Below, in pieces: positions 26,925-40,189 of a stretch of DNA of 64,000 nucleotides. Position numbers and translations under genes: made by a program. Origin of the DNA: Isoetes taiwanensis (taxonomy: Eukaryota > Streptophyta > Lycopodiopsida > Isoetales > Isoetaceae). Below the pieces are notes generated by a model. That model saw only the letters and a list, made by a program, of their open reading frames with translations, had not been told where the DNA came from and made no database searches. Position 1 is the stretch's first letter; each line of letters begins with the position of its first letter. Location: the NCBI GenBank assembly GCA_021234155.1, contig JAJEKV010000024.1, positions 10,948,913 through 11,012,912 on the forward strand, in the 5' to 3' direction.

Positions 26925-27480
26925 AGGCGAATTTCATTTAAGCAAAAGAGCAAACTAAATACGGAGAAAAATGATTTATCAACATCGAACACACCATTAA
27001 AAACTTACGCGGGCGAGATTTCATTTTAAGCCAAAAAGTGGCTAAATCTGCAGCGGGCGGTGCCATCACGGCAATCAAAACACCATTAAAACACGCTTGA
27101 GGCAGAGATTTCATTTAAGCCAAAAGAGCAAACTAAATCCCACGCGGCTGGCGTGATTTAATGTCAACAATCAAACACCATGGAGTCCGCCCGGTGAGAT
27201 TTCATTTTAAGCCAAAGGCAAACTAAATCGCTGGTGTTATCGGCAATCAAACACCATCAAAGCAAGCCGGGCCAGTTCATTTTATTCAAAGAGCAAAAGC
27301 CGTCCGAATGATTTATCACGACAATCAAACTTTTGGTAAGGCTTAGCGAGGCGAGATTTCGTTTGGCAGGCAAACTAAAATCACGGGAACGTGATTTATC
27401 GGCAATCAAGCACCATCCAAAAGCGCGAGCGAATTTCGGCTTTAAGCCAAAAGAAACAAGCTAAATCTGATGTAATTCAG
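26925..27480. repeat. Tandem repeat, about 75-91-bp unit, about seven copies
   Basis: A motif GATTTCATTTTAAGCC followed by AAAGAGCAAACTAAAT and then CAATCAAACACCAT recurs with starts near 26931, 27018, 27108, 27199, 27274, 27355 and 27432. Spacing runs from 75 to 91 bases. The AT-rich parts of each unit are well kept, while the junctions are GC-rich and variable. Satellite-like array, or the internal tandem repeat of a transposon. Confidence 0.88.
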
Positions 27481-27483
27481 CTT

Positions 27484-30400
27484 GGCGTGAATAGCGCTCA
27501 TACTAGTCAACTCCGCAGAGTGGCTTAGGGCATCCAAAAGCGTTTACATAACATAAAAGAGTTGAAAAACAAAGCGAGGTTAACACGCTTGGCGTGTATT
27601 ATATTGTCCGGTTTAACAATGTCTGCTTACGGTCACTATTAAAATTTGTAATTTCATTTTGGTTTCATTCCGCTATCTTACTAATAATTTTGCCCTCTGA
27701 TTTACTGCAATCACGTCATATCTTAAATAATTTTTGCTGCGATTCACATGTCGAAAATCCTTAGTACGAAAATGAGAAGGGCCTTTCGACATTTAATAGA
27801 AGCCACTAAATGTCAGTATCTTTAAAGGTATTTATATGACTGTTGAGACGATTTCGGCATCATCTCATCCAATTCCTTGCGGAGTCATGCTTTAGAAGCC
27901 TTCGCTCCCCTTCATGCCAGAAGCTTCCAACTCGCGGGTATGCGGGAGACGCCGAAACTTCCCTGCCAATTCGGTTCTCTCCCACGAATCCAAGCAGCCG
28001 TCGATCACCCCTACCCTACGCCCGAGTCTGCCCGGGGGTTGGTTCCCACCCTTGTGAGAGAGGTTCTGAGTTCCTTCGATCCTCATGCGGTTAGAAGATA
28101 GCTCGTAGCTCAGAAATATGCTTCTGAAAGCGGTTAGAAAAATAGTTAGAAGAATGGGGAGGACTACTCGATTATGAAGATGAAAGAAAGAGTGAATCAG
28201 AGGACTACTGCGGATTTGCTTGAGTCGAAGAAGAAGCCGAGAGCGGGGAAGGTAGAGGTGAATCAACGAGAAAGAGGAAGGGCGATGATAGAGAAATTTG
28301 AAGATAACCGGCGAGTGAATTTGAGGCCACCAGTTCGGAAGAGTTAGAAAGCTGGCTTGAAACTAGCGAAAACTATGAAGAATTTTATGGCGGATCGTTC
28401 TTGAATGTAATAGCCCGAGAAAGAGGCACAAAAAAATATAAGATAAAATCCAGCCAAGCCTTGTACCTTTTTTCCTTGTGCCTTTTTTTTGTGCTTGCAT
28501 TCAATTTTGTTTTCGGTAATAAAGTTTTCTACATCGATTAATACTAAACCACGAAACATGGTAGAAAGGAATTGAGGGCTAGAAATCTAGTATCAGAAGC
28601 TACATTGGCTTTTACGTACTAGGCTACATGCAAAAGACATGCATCCAAAGACATGAAATACGGCTACATGCAAAGACTTGTATGCATCACGAGAACTTTG
28701 TATACAATGTTTTTTCACCAATGTAGGATTCTTGACTTTCATTCCCAGTTCATGCTAATAATCTGTAAATTCTAAAACTTAGCAAGGTTAAATACGGTAG
28801 GACTTGTCATTTCTCTTTGCTTCCTCTGGTAGCGTCAGCACCGACCCAGCCTCGACCTTGTTTATGGCGATTCCGAAATTGAGTTCCAGTCTTTAGCACA
28901 AGTAAAATTCGCGACAGATTACTTTAAAATAACCCGTAAGCTAGCAGTTTTTGCTTTCAAAAACTAACTTTTATCCGCTAAATGTCTAATCTCAGGTCTA
29001 ATTGAATTTTTAAACAGCACCATTTATTACGTTTATCAGCCTAATTTTTTTGTGTGATTCAAATTTCTTTTACCCTCTAATAATACAAGCCCCAGCGATG
29101 TGGGGGAGGCGACTTTGAGTCCCGGCCTTGAATGCGAGCTTTCTAGAAGGATCGAACTTCACAAATTATGCATACCCTCGCGAGCCAGAGGTATGTCTGA
29201 TGAGACCAAGTAAAAGAGGCAGGTAGAGAACGAAATGCGATTACTTAAAATTATATGCGATGATTCTGATAGGTTAAAGTATAGAGACAAAGCCGTTGGC
29301 TGATCGCAGCAATGTAGTAGTCACAAAATTTTACAAAAATTGGATTAGACTCAGGATATACAAAGCAGGATGCAGATCCATTCCACAAATGCAGGTCCAG
29401 TTTTAGTCCACCTCAGATAAGTACATGCTACGCACTTTGGGCGCCTTAGAGGCGGATACGCCTCTGAAACCCTCAGCAAGGCCCAGCAACTCTGCAGGAG
29501 CCTAGCACGAGGAGGTTTAAATGCAGGCTCCACAGCGGGCTGTGAGAAATCGGGCACTCGGGCTACTCTGAGGTACTTGGCACAAGGTTCTCAAGTTTCT
29601 AGCTATGATTTAAGTATCTAGTTAATTGAGCTCATCAATTTACCTTCTCAGGAAATGATCGGCTAAGACTTTCATCCTCGTGACAATCAGGACTTCACTT
29701 GCTAAATTACATAGCTGCGGCCCGGCTAGCGGCGAGAGATTCTCACGAGGTCTCCAAAGTAGTGAGGTGGATACATAGGTGGTTTATATATCCCCAGGAA
29801 TAGACGCTGCGGGGAACCGGCCCTGCGGGGGTGGGAATGTAAGAGCCTCACTGCAGTGCTTCTTGGCCATCTAGTAGAAAGAAATTAAAATGTTAGTATT
29901 AACATGAAGAGTGTATGCATACAAGTATTTACACTCAGAATACACTGTGAGCAAGAAGACAAAACGAAGGACAAGAAACAATATGGAGAAAACAGAATTA
30001 CACGTGGTAGTGTAGCGTACATAACCCTTGGGCACTTGAGGAGGACTACCGCGCCCAGTGTATTAAGGTAGGGATTTGGATGAAATATGCCAGTGATGTG
30101 ATGGCTAAGGGTTAGGATAGAAAGAAGCTGGAGGCTAAAGCTAAAACTAAAAGATTATAAGTAGCCTTGTTTTTTAGTGAGATTTAAGACACGATCTAAA
30201 AACTCTCTAACCATTCCTAATAGATAATAGAAACTAGAGTTGACATATATACAATGCATCAAGCTTGCTACGGTATGTTTGCTTCAAGGCAAATCGCAAA
30301 TATTCAACAAAAAGCGGAGATGATGTCATAGAAAGCTATTCACGCTTTCATGAACATCATCTGGTTTCCGATATCTCGGCCCGAATCACAAGCATTATTT

Positions 30401-31364
30401 GTTCTAAATAAATTTCTTTGTAGACATGCATTTCCAAATAGTAGTACATTTATAGAAATAAAGTCTTTACAAAAGTTTGAAGACATGAGAAGCTATTCAC
30501 ATGCGTACACTCACGACATTCATTCAGAACAAAAAGCAGGACTTGTGCCGAGGCGAGGAAGGAAGCCCAGGATAGAAATTTATGAGGCTAATCTTGCTTC
30601 CATAAGCATCATGCAGCTTTCCTTAAACAGATTAGAATCCAGCTTTTCTTCTTAAAATAAACTTTAATGAAACATCTAACTTTGTAGAAACCTTTGTAGG
30701 CAGTCGGGTTTTGATTGCCATGCGCTTTGAGAGTGAGTTTGATGACTTGTATGCAGAGAGCGAGCTGGCTGCCCGGAGCGACTCAAGTTGTTAGGCGGCC
30801 AGTTGGGAATTAGGAAAGAAGCGAGAGCCGGGGAATTTTGGGCGTGAGTCACGGTTTTATATGACGCAATTAGGAAATGCAGGGCAAAATTAATTGTTAC
30901 CAAATTCTTAATTACACAGAACACCTGCGCTTGAGTCACATGATATACGGCAATTATAGCATCTAGGGAATATATGGTTGAATATTGCATTTAAGGCATT
31001 TAGTATTCACGGTTGCTTTTTTATATCTTGCTTGAAAAGATACTTTTATGTCTTTTCTCACTTTTGATCATTTAATATTTAAATATGTTTTGGATTTCAT
31101 TTCCTCGATTTGCTACCTTCACATAAAAGGTGTGTAACGGGCTTTATAAAATTATCACAATTGCTTGGATATTTCACGGTTTTAACTAATTTAGATCCCT
31201 TTCAAGAACATTAGTAGCAGTAAATTAAGGCATTTTACCAAGGATTTTCACCATTTTATACATGTTTACCGTTTTAACTCTTTTTATGCCATAAATATGC
31301 ATTATTTTGCATATGATATTCACATATAACTTTGGTAACTTACTAAAAATGGTGTAAATTTCTA
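27484..31364. other. Unassigned sequence in the nested insertion
   Basis: No recognised gene. At 27,843-28,380 the composition shifts: a C-rich stretch on the plus strand is followed by purine-rich, charged frames (for example ATSSEELESWLETSENY near 28,325-28,375). This could be a degraded exon or gag-like piece but matches nothing I can name, and it breaks in other frames. 28,400-31,364 is AT-rich and without features beyond short A/T runs. Confidence 0.45.
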
Positions 31365-32075
31365 GGACTCATTGTACTAGCGGATCACAGGCAAAATTTG
31401 TTAATGATGATGAGGCTAGGGGCAATTTCAATGTTGGAGACAAGCCCCGGAAAGGTAAGGGAATGTTTTTGGTTGTGTCAAGCAATTGGAGGTTCCTTGC
31501 ATCGTACCATGGCTATATGAATAGTGTTGATTTGTGGAGGGATTACCTTTTCGAGGCGAGGAGGTTGTTGGGGTGTGTGATTATGTGAGAATCTTTGATC
31601 CATTGGCGGTGGGTACCGAACTAGGCAAGCGGGGGAGAAGCCATCGGTTGTGGACATTATCCAGAGCAAGTTGATTAGTGATACAACACGAGACTATGTT
31701 GAAGGTTGAGGCTTTCATTGTTGTTGGAGCTAGTTGTATGCGTTCTTTTACAATAGAACAATTGGTGGAAGCAAAGGCCACTATTCAAGAGTATCTTTGT
31801 TGATGAAAGAAGGACCTACATGTGCCTCAGATTTTTGAGGCATGCACTTGAGGATGAAAGAGATCAAAAAATAAAAAGATACCCTTTCTTTAGGCAAATG
31901 GATATGTAAAAAGCATGGCGGATATCATGCAATTCAGATTCATCATGGAGTACAATTACAAAAGCGGCTGAAGGGACAAGGATTGCTTTGCATGGAAATA
32001 ATAGCTTGTTGAGACCAACAGCTAGGACATTGGGCTGAGGGAGATATTTGAAAAATATAGTAGCAGGTTCAATGC
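31365..32075 (+). repeat. Repeat E, copy 3 (partial)
   Basis: It matches 16,510-17,250 in copy 1 and the junction region of copy 2. It includes GTGTCAAGCAATTGGAGGTT and the CCTTGCATC that marks the retrotransposon target site, then GATTGCTTTGCATGGAAATAATAGC and the GAAAAATA string near the end. It starts and ends abruptly relative to copy 1, as expected of a fragment. Confidence 0.75.
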
Positions 32076-33059
32076 GGAGTGTATGCCACACAAAAGCGAG
32101 AAGGATGAGAAGAAACGGTGAGTTGTTGAGAAAAGGTTACCATCACATTGTACTCAAAAAAGTATTTTTGGAGGAAGTGAATTCCCTACTTGAGAGTGGA
32201 AATTCCTCAATATCAACCCTAGCTTTAGTAGGCTATGGAAGAAGCATTTCAATCATATGACCATAGCAGCACAAAACAACACAGCCTTGAGTCAAGGCTA
32301 GGATCTGAATTACTGAGGTTGGACCTTCACGTGCTGAAGCTCAAGATGCATACAAGAGGCTCCCGAGGGGGTTCACATAATATCATTATGAACCATGCGG
32401 AGTGTAAGGAAGTAGGTTTTTTTTTTTTTTTGGAACTTTTTAAATGCGAAATATGGAAGGGTGTCTTTTATCACATTTCACACCTTTAAGGCAGTATATT
32501 TCCACCCACACATGGGCATTTTTGAGATTTGATGAATGGTATACTATGGGGTTTGCTACCAAGGCAGATGGCATATCGGTATTGTATATAGGTGAATCCC
32601 AGGGGAAACTCTTGTGCAGCCGATAATTGTGCTTGGGGTTTTGATGCGGGGCATACCCATGAGGATGTGGATGCATTTTTGGCAGAGTATAGTTGTGTCT
32701 TGAGCGGCCTCTCCAAACCCTATAGGCTCTCGTAAAAGAGTGCACGATTGGGAAGTTTTGTGGATGGTTATACCTTGGATCTTGAAGCTCATTTCTAGGC
32801 CTCTTGTTCACCACTTCACGGTGCTATCATCGGCTCCTGGAATATGAGGATCGTTTTTTTAAGGTGGTCATGGGAGGTTTGGAGTAGAATGTGGGGCGAT
32901 TAGGTAGGAGCTCAGCGGGGCCGATTCCTTTTAAAAACCAATTTCCATGGCTGGCTCCGTTCATTGGCAAAATGGGCATGTAGAATGGCGAGCGCGTTCA
33001 TATGGCCATGCGATGCCGTCGGTAGCCCATGATTCGAGTCATTTTTTATTTTAAATTTT

Positions 33060-33085
33060 TTTAGTAGAATCGCGGGGCGATTCTA
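33060..33085. other. Palindromic AATCG motif, left cluster
   Basis: TAGAATCG, then CGGGG, then CGATTCTA forms a perfect 8-bp inverted repeat with a 5-base loop. Related pieces lie near 32,873 and 32,979, and again at 40,205-40,370. Hairpins of this type may be part of a gypsy LTR. Confidence 0.5.
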
Positions 33086-33744
33086 CTTTAGTCGAATCAG
33101 CGATTACGACCTGTCTTTGAGAGGCGGCCGGTAGGGTTCCTTTGCTTACTTTGGATTGACATTCCGGCAAAGCGCCCAGCTAACCCGATAGCCTTAACTA
33201 ACCCGGCCGAGGGGCTCTTCCAGGGTCAGCTTGTGTCTTTGTCAGGAGTGTCGTTTAGCTTAGTTTTCTTAGGTGGTTGAGATCTTGAGGTAGCGATTCA
33301 TCATTTGGTTTTCTACTTTTTTTATTCTTTGGAAACATGATGGGAATCGGGGCCATTGATTCTGTTTTCTATGTTAACGTTATTATTTTGTAGCATTATT
33401 AATGATACTCTGCACGGTTACTGAGCATGGAAGCGATGACATGTTTGGTAGGGACGACCCGGTATAAGTAGGAACTATACGGACCATCGGCCCTTACTTT
33501 GTTGGGTTGACCCGTGGTCGCGGAGGTGCAATGGGGCGCATTGTGTCACGGTGAGTTAAAAAAGCCCATCACGTTTTACTTTTAGTCACTTTGCCCATTT
33601 GTATGGAGCAGTTCTGATCCTAGCATGGCGTACATTACATGTCATTAGTCAAGTCTTTGGGGATTTACTGGTAGCTAGAATTTATATCTTTGTTGGTTAT
33701 GTAATAGAAGGTATCAAGGGTGTTGGTTAGGTCAGAGACGAGTC

Positions 33745-33990
33745 ATGACATTTAGGCGAAGGAGAGGATATGAGGCCGCGCCGGCTCCAGCATCCGGAAG
33801 TCGAGCGATTACGGATATCTTTGTGCACGGGATGTACCGATGTGCTCGAGGAAATAGAACTTCGAGCCATCAAGGTGGTTTTGGATACATCACGAAAGAA
33901 CACGGGAACATCATGGCGGAACAAACATAGGCATTTATGGTTTCCGGATAACCGAGTAGGTGGATTACTCAGATCCTGCGGCTGAGGACC
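33745..33990 (+). pseudogene. Possible gag start of a second, plus-strand gypsy element
   Basis: From an ATG at 33745 the frame reads an arginine-rich start then AAPAPASGSRAITDIFV, the style of many plant gypsy gag N-termini. It runs only about 60 codons before a stop. About 37 bases upstream, GGTATCAAGG at 33709 resembles the tRNA-iMet primer site TGGTATCAGAGC. If so, a 5' LTR would end near 33,707, consistent with the hairpin motif upstream. No matching LTR pair was established. The evidence is composition and short motifs only, and a chance frame in GC-rich DNA remains possible. Confidence 0.32.
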
Positions 33991-34629
33991 AGCCTATTTA
34001 TCGCACTCCCCAGCGCGGGGCTATAAATAGGCGTCGGTAGCAGGCCGGAGGAATCAGATCCGAGGTGGCCCTTATACATGATATTACCCAAAGCGGGGCC
34101 AAGTGGCTAGCGGCTTCGGCATCAATATTGTCCATGCTTCACACTGCTTACGCCGGTGCGATGTGTTCGGTGACCACCCGATTTTGCCCGATGCGTCGGG
34201 GCTTTGAGGGGGTTGGCCACAGTCTGCAGTGGCCGCCCCTATTTATGCATTACGTGAGGCGATTGGGGGAGACGGGGAAGCGTGGGTAGGCCCAGGGGAT
34301 GTGAACTGAACATACGGAGGTAGATCGTGGGGAGTCCGGAGTCCCACCTCCAGAAATAGCGGGAGAGATAATCATGACCCCGTTGTGGGGTAAGGAGCTG
34401 ATCACGATCGTGTCGCCTTCCACCTGGCCGGTATGGGGCATGCACTAGAGGCGGATCCAGTAGCGGGCCCTTCTGGCGTGAATATTCTCGAGAGCACACA
34501 CTTACTTGTGATGCAGCCTTATTTATGAGTATACCAAGCTGATCTATAGCAGCGCCCTTCACGTGGTGGCCCATGAGGCGAGAGTGAAGAGGAACATGTA
34601 TCATATGGCAAGGATGGCCAGCGAGGTGA

Positions 34630-34735
34630 TAGGGAAGGATGAGGAGTGATGATGGGGAGGGATGGGGAGGGAGGATGAGGGGGAGGATAGGGGAGGGATG
34701 AGGAGGATGGGGAGGAGGGATGGTCGGGGCCCGGG
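34630..34735. repeat. G/A-rich low-complexity tract
   Basis: Repeats of GGGAGGGATGAGGAGGAT type fill the plus strand. On the minus strand they give an apparent 251-codon frame rich in Pro, Ser and His, which is an artefact of the repeat. The plus strand has several G3-G5 runs that could fold as a quadruplex. Confidence 0.8.
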
Positions 34736-37700
34736 GCACGGGATAGCATCTCACTCCACCACCACCACACACTACTTGAGGATGGGAGGCGAGGAAGCGG
34801 TCAGCGGCGGTATATTTGAGCCTCAGGTTGGAGCTCCACGCCGACTCCGCCCCGTTGCATATTCTCGAGGATGGGCCTTGCGTAGCGATGATGTTGATTT
34901 CCGCGGTCTGGCGGGCCTTGAAGGCGTGTGTGCAGCGGCATCTGCGAGTGTGCGAGCCCGCTGCGGCGGCATGGAGTTTGTGACCCCATTCCATGAGGAA
35001 GCGGCGGCCACCATGCCGCTGGCTTACTTAGGGATAGAGGCAGTGGTTCTTCTTGTATGCCTCTGATGGTGTGTATGGTGGCCGGAGTTATCACAGCGTT
35101 CCTATTAGCTCGGCCCATGTGTTGGGCGGAGCCGATGGGCAGCGTGAGCGGTAGCGAGACGATCTACGCATGACCTGCATCCCGGCGGGCACAGGCTACC
35201 TTATACAGGAGGAAGGTATTCATTTTAAGCCAGCGGGATATTATGATGGCTCTCCGTGCTAGCACAGCCAAGGCGTGTTGGGCGGGGAGGCCTCCCACAG
35301 GTCCCGCGCATAAGCGAGGGGCAGTTTGGGTTGGGGCGGGCTGGTGCGGGCGGCTACATTTACCGTCATGGGCGGCCTCTCACGGCAGCTGCGGGATGGC
35401 GGTGGCGAGGAAGCGGCGTCTGAATGAGGGAAGTGGGAGGAGGCGGCCATATGCGGGTGTAGTTGCTCAGGGTTTACAGCCATCATCAGGTATTTGATCG
35501 CGACATCGTGCTTCTTACATCATTCTTTGCATTGCGGTAACTGCGGACATATATGTTAGTCAGACCTTAGAAGGAGAGTCATCATCATTGACCCAGCCCC
35601 GCTAACTTCTTAGCCCTCATGGAGGAAACGCAGCAGCAGTCTGTGAGAGCAAAGCGTTGCAGGAGTTTCATGTGCCACTGGAGTCCAGTGATTACAGGAC
35701 AACACAGGAGGTTTTGATTTGTGCCATCCCGTAGGGTTCCTACTATAGCGTCTTGCTCCCAATTCATTTCTTCTGGCGGCCTTGAGAGTGCATCACGGCG
35801 GACATTGGTTTCTTGTGGTCTTTCATTCCCGTGGGCGTCATCCCTCAATGAACGATCTAGGGTTTCCCATTTGGCCAAGGTGTCTATTTTTACTTGGATC
35901 CCCTGCCTCTTCTTTGAGCATGTCATTTGGCAGGACACCGAGGCTGGTTGGCATTTGGAAACAAAGTGCACTGCGGTCGCGTCTCTCTCTCCATGCCAGC
36001 AGTTGCTGCGGCGCATATACATGCTTGCTTGCTCCTGCGCCTCCCTTACATACTACCAGCAGATATGAACGCAGGGGTGGAAGTTTGCGTGCGGCCCAGG
36101 CGCCCTCGGGGAGGCTGCGATAAACGCGTTGAGGGTATGGGTAGGTCACCGGGGGCGATATCCCGATCTTGAGTGACCACCGCGATTCGCGGACCGAGCT
36201 TCGCCCGATACACATCGAGGCATGTCCCAGTGCGTCTTGAAGTGATGCACCCGGAGATCCACGACATACATGGTGGAACATGGCTTGTGTTATTAAGTTA
36301 CTTCTTCATATTTCCTCATTTAAAACCACGCTACTGCGATTCATGAAGGCATTTTAGCACTTCGGGATATTACCATATTGAGGGAATCCTTCTTCGGCCC
36401 TGGCGTTTGTCCTGCATGCGAGGGCATGAGTAGCAGGTACCAGCCGGGCCGAGAACGAGCTGCATATGAAGGGCACGATGGAATCTGAGATAGGCGAAGA
36501 TGAGAAAAGAGCACCGCCGAGGCGCAAAGTCGAGAGGCTTCGATCTGCCCGGTAGAGGCGGTTAACTCCTAGAAGTGGTCAGCGATTCTATCGCGGGGTC
36601 GTGAGATCTGCTGGAGTGGGTTAAGTCGTGTGAGCATGGCCAGAGTCCTGCGAGGCCTGCGGGGATTAGCAGGGTGTCGTCAAGGGTTTGGCCTAAGGAT
36701 GCGTGGTTGCCGCCTGGGATAGCGCATTGGTTTGCCACCTAGGATGCCATCTACAAGGATTGCCGTGGTGCCTTAAGAAGAAGTCGAGAAATCTGAAATG
36801 GCTTTGTGTACATCAAGCAGAAAAGTCGGAAATATGAAATGGCACTTTATGTACATCTAATAGAGGAGACATCTGCTTCGTGTCTGGTAGTACGTCATCA
36901 TCATCCAAGGGTCGGCGTCGAATAAGATGCGGTCGAGGGTGGAGTCTCGTGGAACGCAGGGAGCAGGCTATGACGAGCACACACTGTGAGTGGCGTACCG
37001 ACGACTACCACGTATCCAGGTTGGGTTTAGATCATCACAAAGTGCCTCACTCATTTGTAAGCCGGATGCGGTGATGTTTACTAGCTGCGTTCATCTTGAT
37101 CTAGCATTAGTTGCTCATCCACTGTTAGCCTTCGTCACTTCGCCTGCACTTTAAGCATCCCAGCTTGCCATTCCACTGCTTGACTATGCGTACATGGCTT
37201 CAGCATCCTCAGCCGTGGTGCAGGGGTCTCCGGAGGAGTGTCTCATTTTGTTCTCGGCGAGGAATCTGGTATTATCCGCGAGTAGCTCATCTTGTGCCGG
37301 GGAAAGGTCACGCGTAGGATGCTTGTAAAATTTCCTTGGGCCGAGACACGTACAATCTTCTTTTGCCTCATCAAAGCGTGTACACCTCGTATTCGCACCA
37401 TTCTGCAGATGGCGAATAACCGACCACCCCGATCCTCGGCCCGGCTAGGGGTAGGATATTCGTCGAGCTGACAGGCGATCGACTGCCTTGATGCTTACTT
37501 ACGTCGGTGATATGACTTCCTTGTTTGTATCTCCCATTTTGCATGCACATGTGTTCCACCTCCATTAGATCATCTCTCGCCCTTATCGCAGGGTGGGTGT
37601 AAGCAGACTTACCAAGTCCGGTAGCTCCTTGCAGATGTCATGATAGTTCCTCCCTCTGGGATCTGTCGATGGGAAACCAATAAGGTAGCTCAAAGGCGTG

Positions 37701-38249
37701 TACATCCGCCAAGTTTACCGTGAGTACTTTCGGCAATCTCGATTGTGACTCGAGGCGTGATTTGTGAGAATGCTCCATGTGAGAGTGGGGCGAGGCAGCG
37801 GAAATAAGCGTTGCCATTTCCCATCCCATGTACCTCCCCACTGACCCGGTTACGCTCCAAGTATACTTGTATTGAGTGAAATTAGGTTAGACAAGTCAAA
37901 CATGGAACGCCGCAGTATGAGAAAGTCTCACCCCATGATGACATAGATTGCGAATAGGTAGCATGGAGCGCGTGGCTGAGGTCTGGTAGACGCGCGGGCG
38001 CAGGCATAAGTTTTCCAAGTGATGCCCATATTTGATGCACATTAGGATGTTCTTTATGAATGCTTATTCGCCGAGATTGTCACGCCGCGGCTGCGGCTGC
38101 GTGGAACCAGCATGCATTGCGACGATACAGCGCTTGTTGAAATAGTTTATAGTAACACCCTAAAGAATGTCGTATATTCAAAGACTAAAATGGGTGGTAG
38201 CGGACAAATCTGATTACTGAACTCTTCGGCCCAGATTTCCGGCCCGGCC

Positions 38250-38540
38250 AGTAGGGATCATCGCATACCACCTCTTGAATAGCGAGCGCTCCTCCCCATC
38301 CCACATCGTTATGTTGAAACGGGGCGCACCCCGCGTGCCGCCAAAGACAATGGTGGGTGCCGAGTATTTTTATGCACAGGCCTTAGTGTGGGTTGACAAC
38401 GTAGCCAGAGGCAGGATAACCACCCACCTCCGTACACTGAAAGCAATCGGTAGAGGTATCCTCCACATGTTGAGGTACTTAAAATGTGGAGTCCATGCTT
38501 CAACCACCTCGATGCAGGAGTACTTGGCTACTTGACATCA
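38250..38540 (+). pseudogene. Possible reverse transcriptase remnant, plus strand
   Basis: The frame includes ALVWVDNVA followed by TTHLRTLKAIGRGILHMLRY and LKCGV. In gypsy RTs a [FV]xDD[IV]L catalytic motif is followed about 10 residues later by HLR.VL..LRE..L...L.KC.F, and the order and spacing fit. Here the second catalytic Asp would be Asn. Upstream, the MPFGL.NAP box is only vaguely present. With the gag-like start at 33745 on the same strand this hints at an eroded second gypsy element, but frame breaks prevent proof. Confidence 0.3.
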
Positions 38541-40189
38541 AGCATATAAATTCTTGGATGACCAGGGCCATATGGTAGGTCCTAGGGTTGCAGTGCTGCT
38601 TGTGGAATTCAGCTGACTGATGGTAAATGACCACTTGCGCGTGATTTCCAACACGATCTATTACGGACTCTCAGCTTGGTCCCATACGTTGTTCCGCAAC
38701 TCACAGATGCCTTGAAGAGCAAGCATGTTTAGTTTGGCATATGGACAAGCTTAGCGAGATGGTAACTAACAAGAAATTTCATTTAGGGAACTCATACATC
38801 TTTCGATTGGTGGGCTGTCATGAAACTTGTCGCAGGCCTTTCGAGCAGGTAAGTAACCTTTTATTTCTTTGGTACCTTTATCCACGTCTGTGGCCCTCAT
38901 GCACGGATCGTCCCATATGGATTTGGTCGTGCCAGGAATATGCAGCTTGATGGTACAAGTCATCGAGGAGGAGGATGGATGGGCGTAGACGGGACTTCGG
39001 CCTCTCTTTGGATCATGGCGTGTGTTTGAGCCTCACAAAATCGGGCCTGTGACGTCATGCTCCATCTGGCGGGGCGTGCGATTTAGGCTGTATATGCGGT
39101 GTCCTGAACTCTGCTTTTGTGCGTCAGGTAAGGGTATATGTCTGTGGTTTTCTCCGGTGGGTGGCATGCGAAGTCTCGACTCTCCAAGCGGCCCTCTCAC
39201 CAGAGGTGTGGCTGGCAGTATTGCACTAGGCATACGGTCTAAGCACCTGTATCTCACCACCTGGCAACAATCTCCCACCTTTCCGCGGCTCCCAAAGTCC
39301 ACGCCGGACATAGTCATTTAGGAACTTCTTCCATGCTCTGTCGTCAGCGTATGCCATTGGGATGCCGCCAGAGCACAGTGCCTACTTCGGTGTCGAGATG
39401 CGAGCTTACGTGTTTGTTGTCTTTGGCGAGGTGCTGCTTGCCATGCATAAATTAAATCAAATGGCGATCACCTACTACTTGCCTGCGGCCAAGGCACATA
39501 CTTATCGTAGGCACAGGCACTGTATAGCAGCGCACGCTCACAAACGGCATACAACATACCATACATGCCACTCCCACATCGTTCTGGAGCGCAAATGCTG
39601 TGTCTGGAATGGCGTTGCAGAATGCGCTTTCCGTTGCGTGATACGATAGTGGAAATCTTTGGATACGCCCTCTGATATCAACACCTCGGCCATAAGGTCT
39701 CCTGAATGCACTCCCTCCTTGAGGGCATAAATTTTGTTCTCCCGCGAGACATAACCACAGTATCCCCTCGGTGCTGAATCAATCTAATGGGATTCGGACA
39801 TGTAGCTACCACTTTGGCTGACACGTGGACGGTAGCCCTCTTACTTCGATGAGTCGGATGTATCATCATCCCGATGGTCACTCTGCGGCATCCAAGTGAT
39901 AACTCACTCGAGCTATCCTCACTATGCACGCCATCGACATGCCGCGTATGAGCTGGTTAGTTTTATGGTAGTTACGATGGGCAAACTTAAATTTCTCTTG
40001 GATATGGAAAGACAAACTTTTTGGTTTGGAAGCAGAGCTTATAAACACTGTACATGAAAACTTTGGTGTGTCAAGGCAGGCGTTGGGGCATTTGATGGCG
40101 TGAGTTTGCAAACCTTTGCTCGTACTTGCTCCTTGGAATACTTGATGGCTAGGCGCGCACTCATAAAATAACGGGTGGATCAAATTATA

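Noticed and set aside
26925-27480. CRISPR-like array
   Set aside because: Repeat units are about 75-91 bases, contiguous and without unique spacers, and the surroundings are plant transposons.
27843-28266. C-rich frames suggesting a host exon
   Set aside because: Three frames on both strands are open at once, with no splice-site-bounded exon pattern and no recognised domain.
34239-34994. The longest open frame in the window (251 codons, minus strand)
   Set aside because: Much of it is the antisense of a G/A-rich low-complexity tract, giving Pro/Ser/His runs. It overlaps other frames on both strands and has no family motif.
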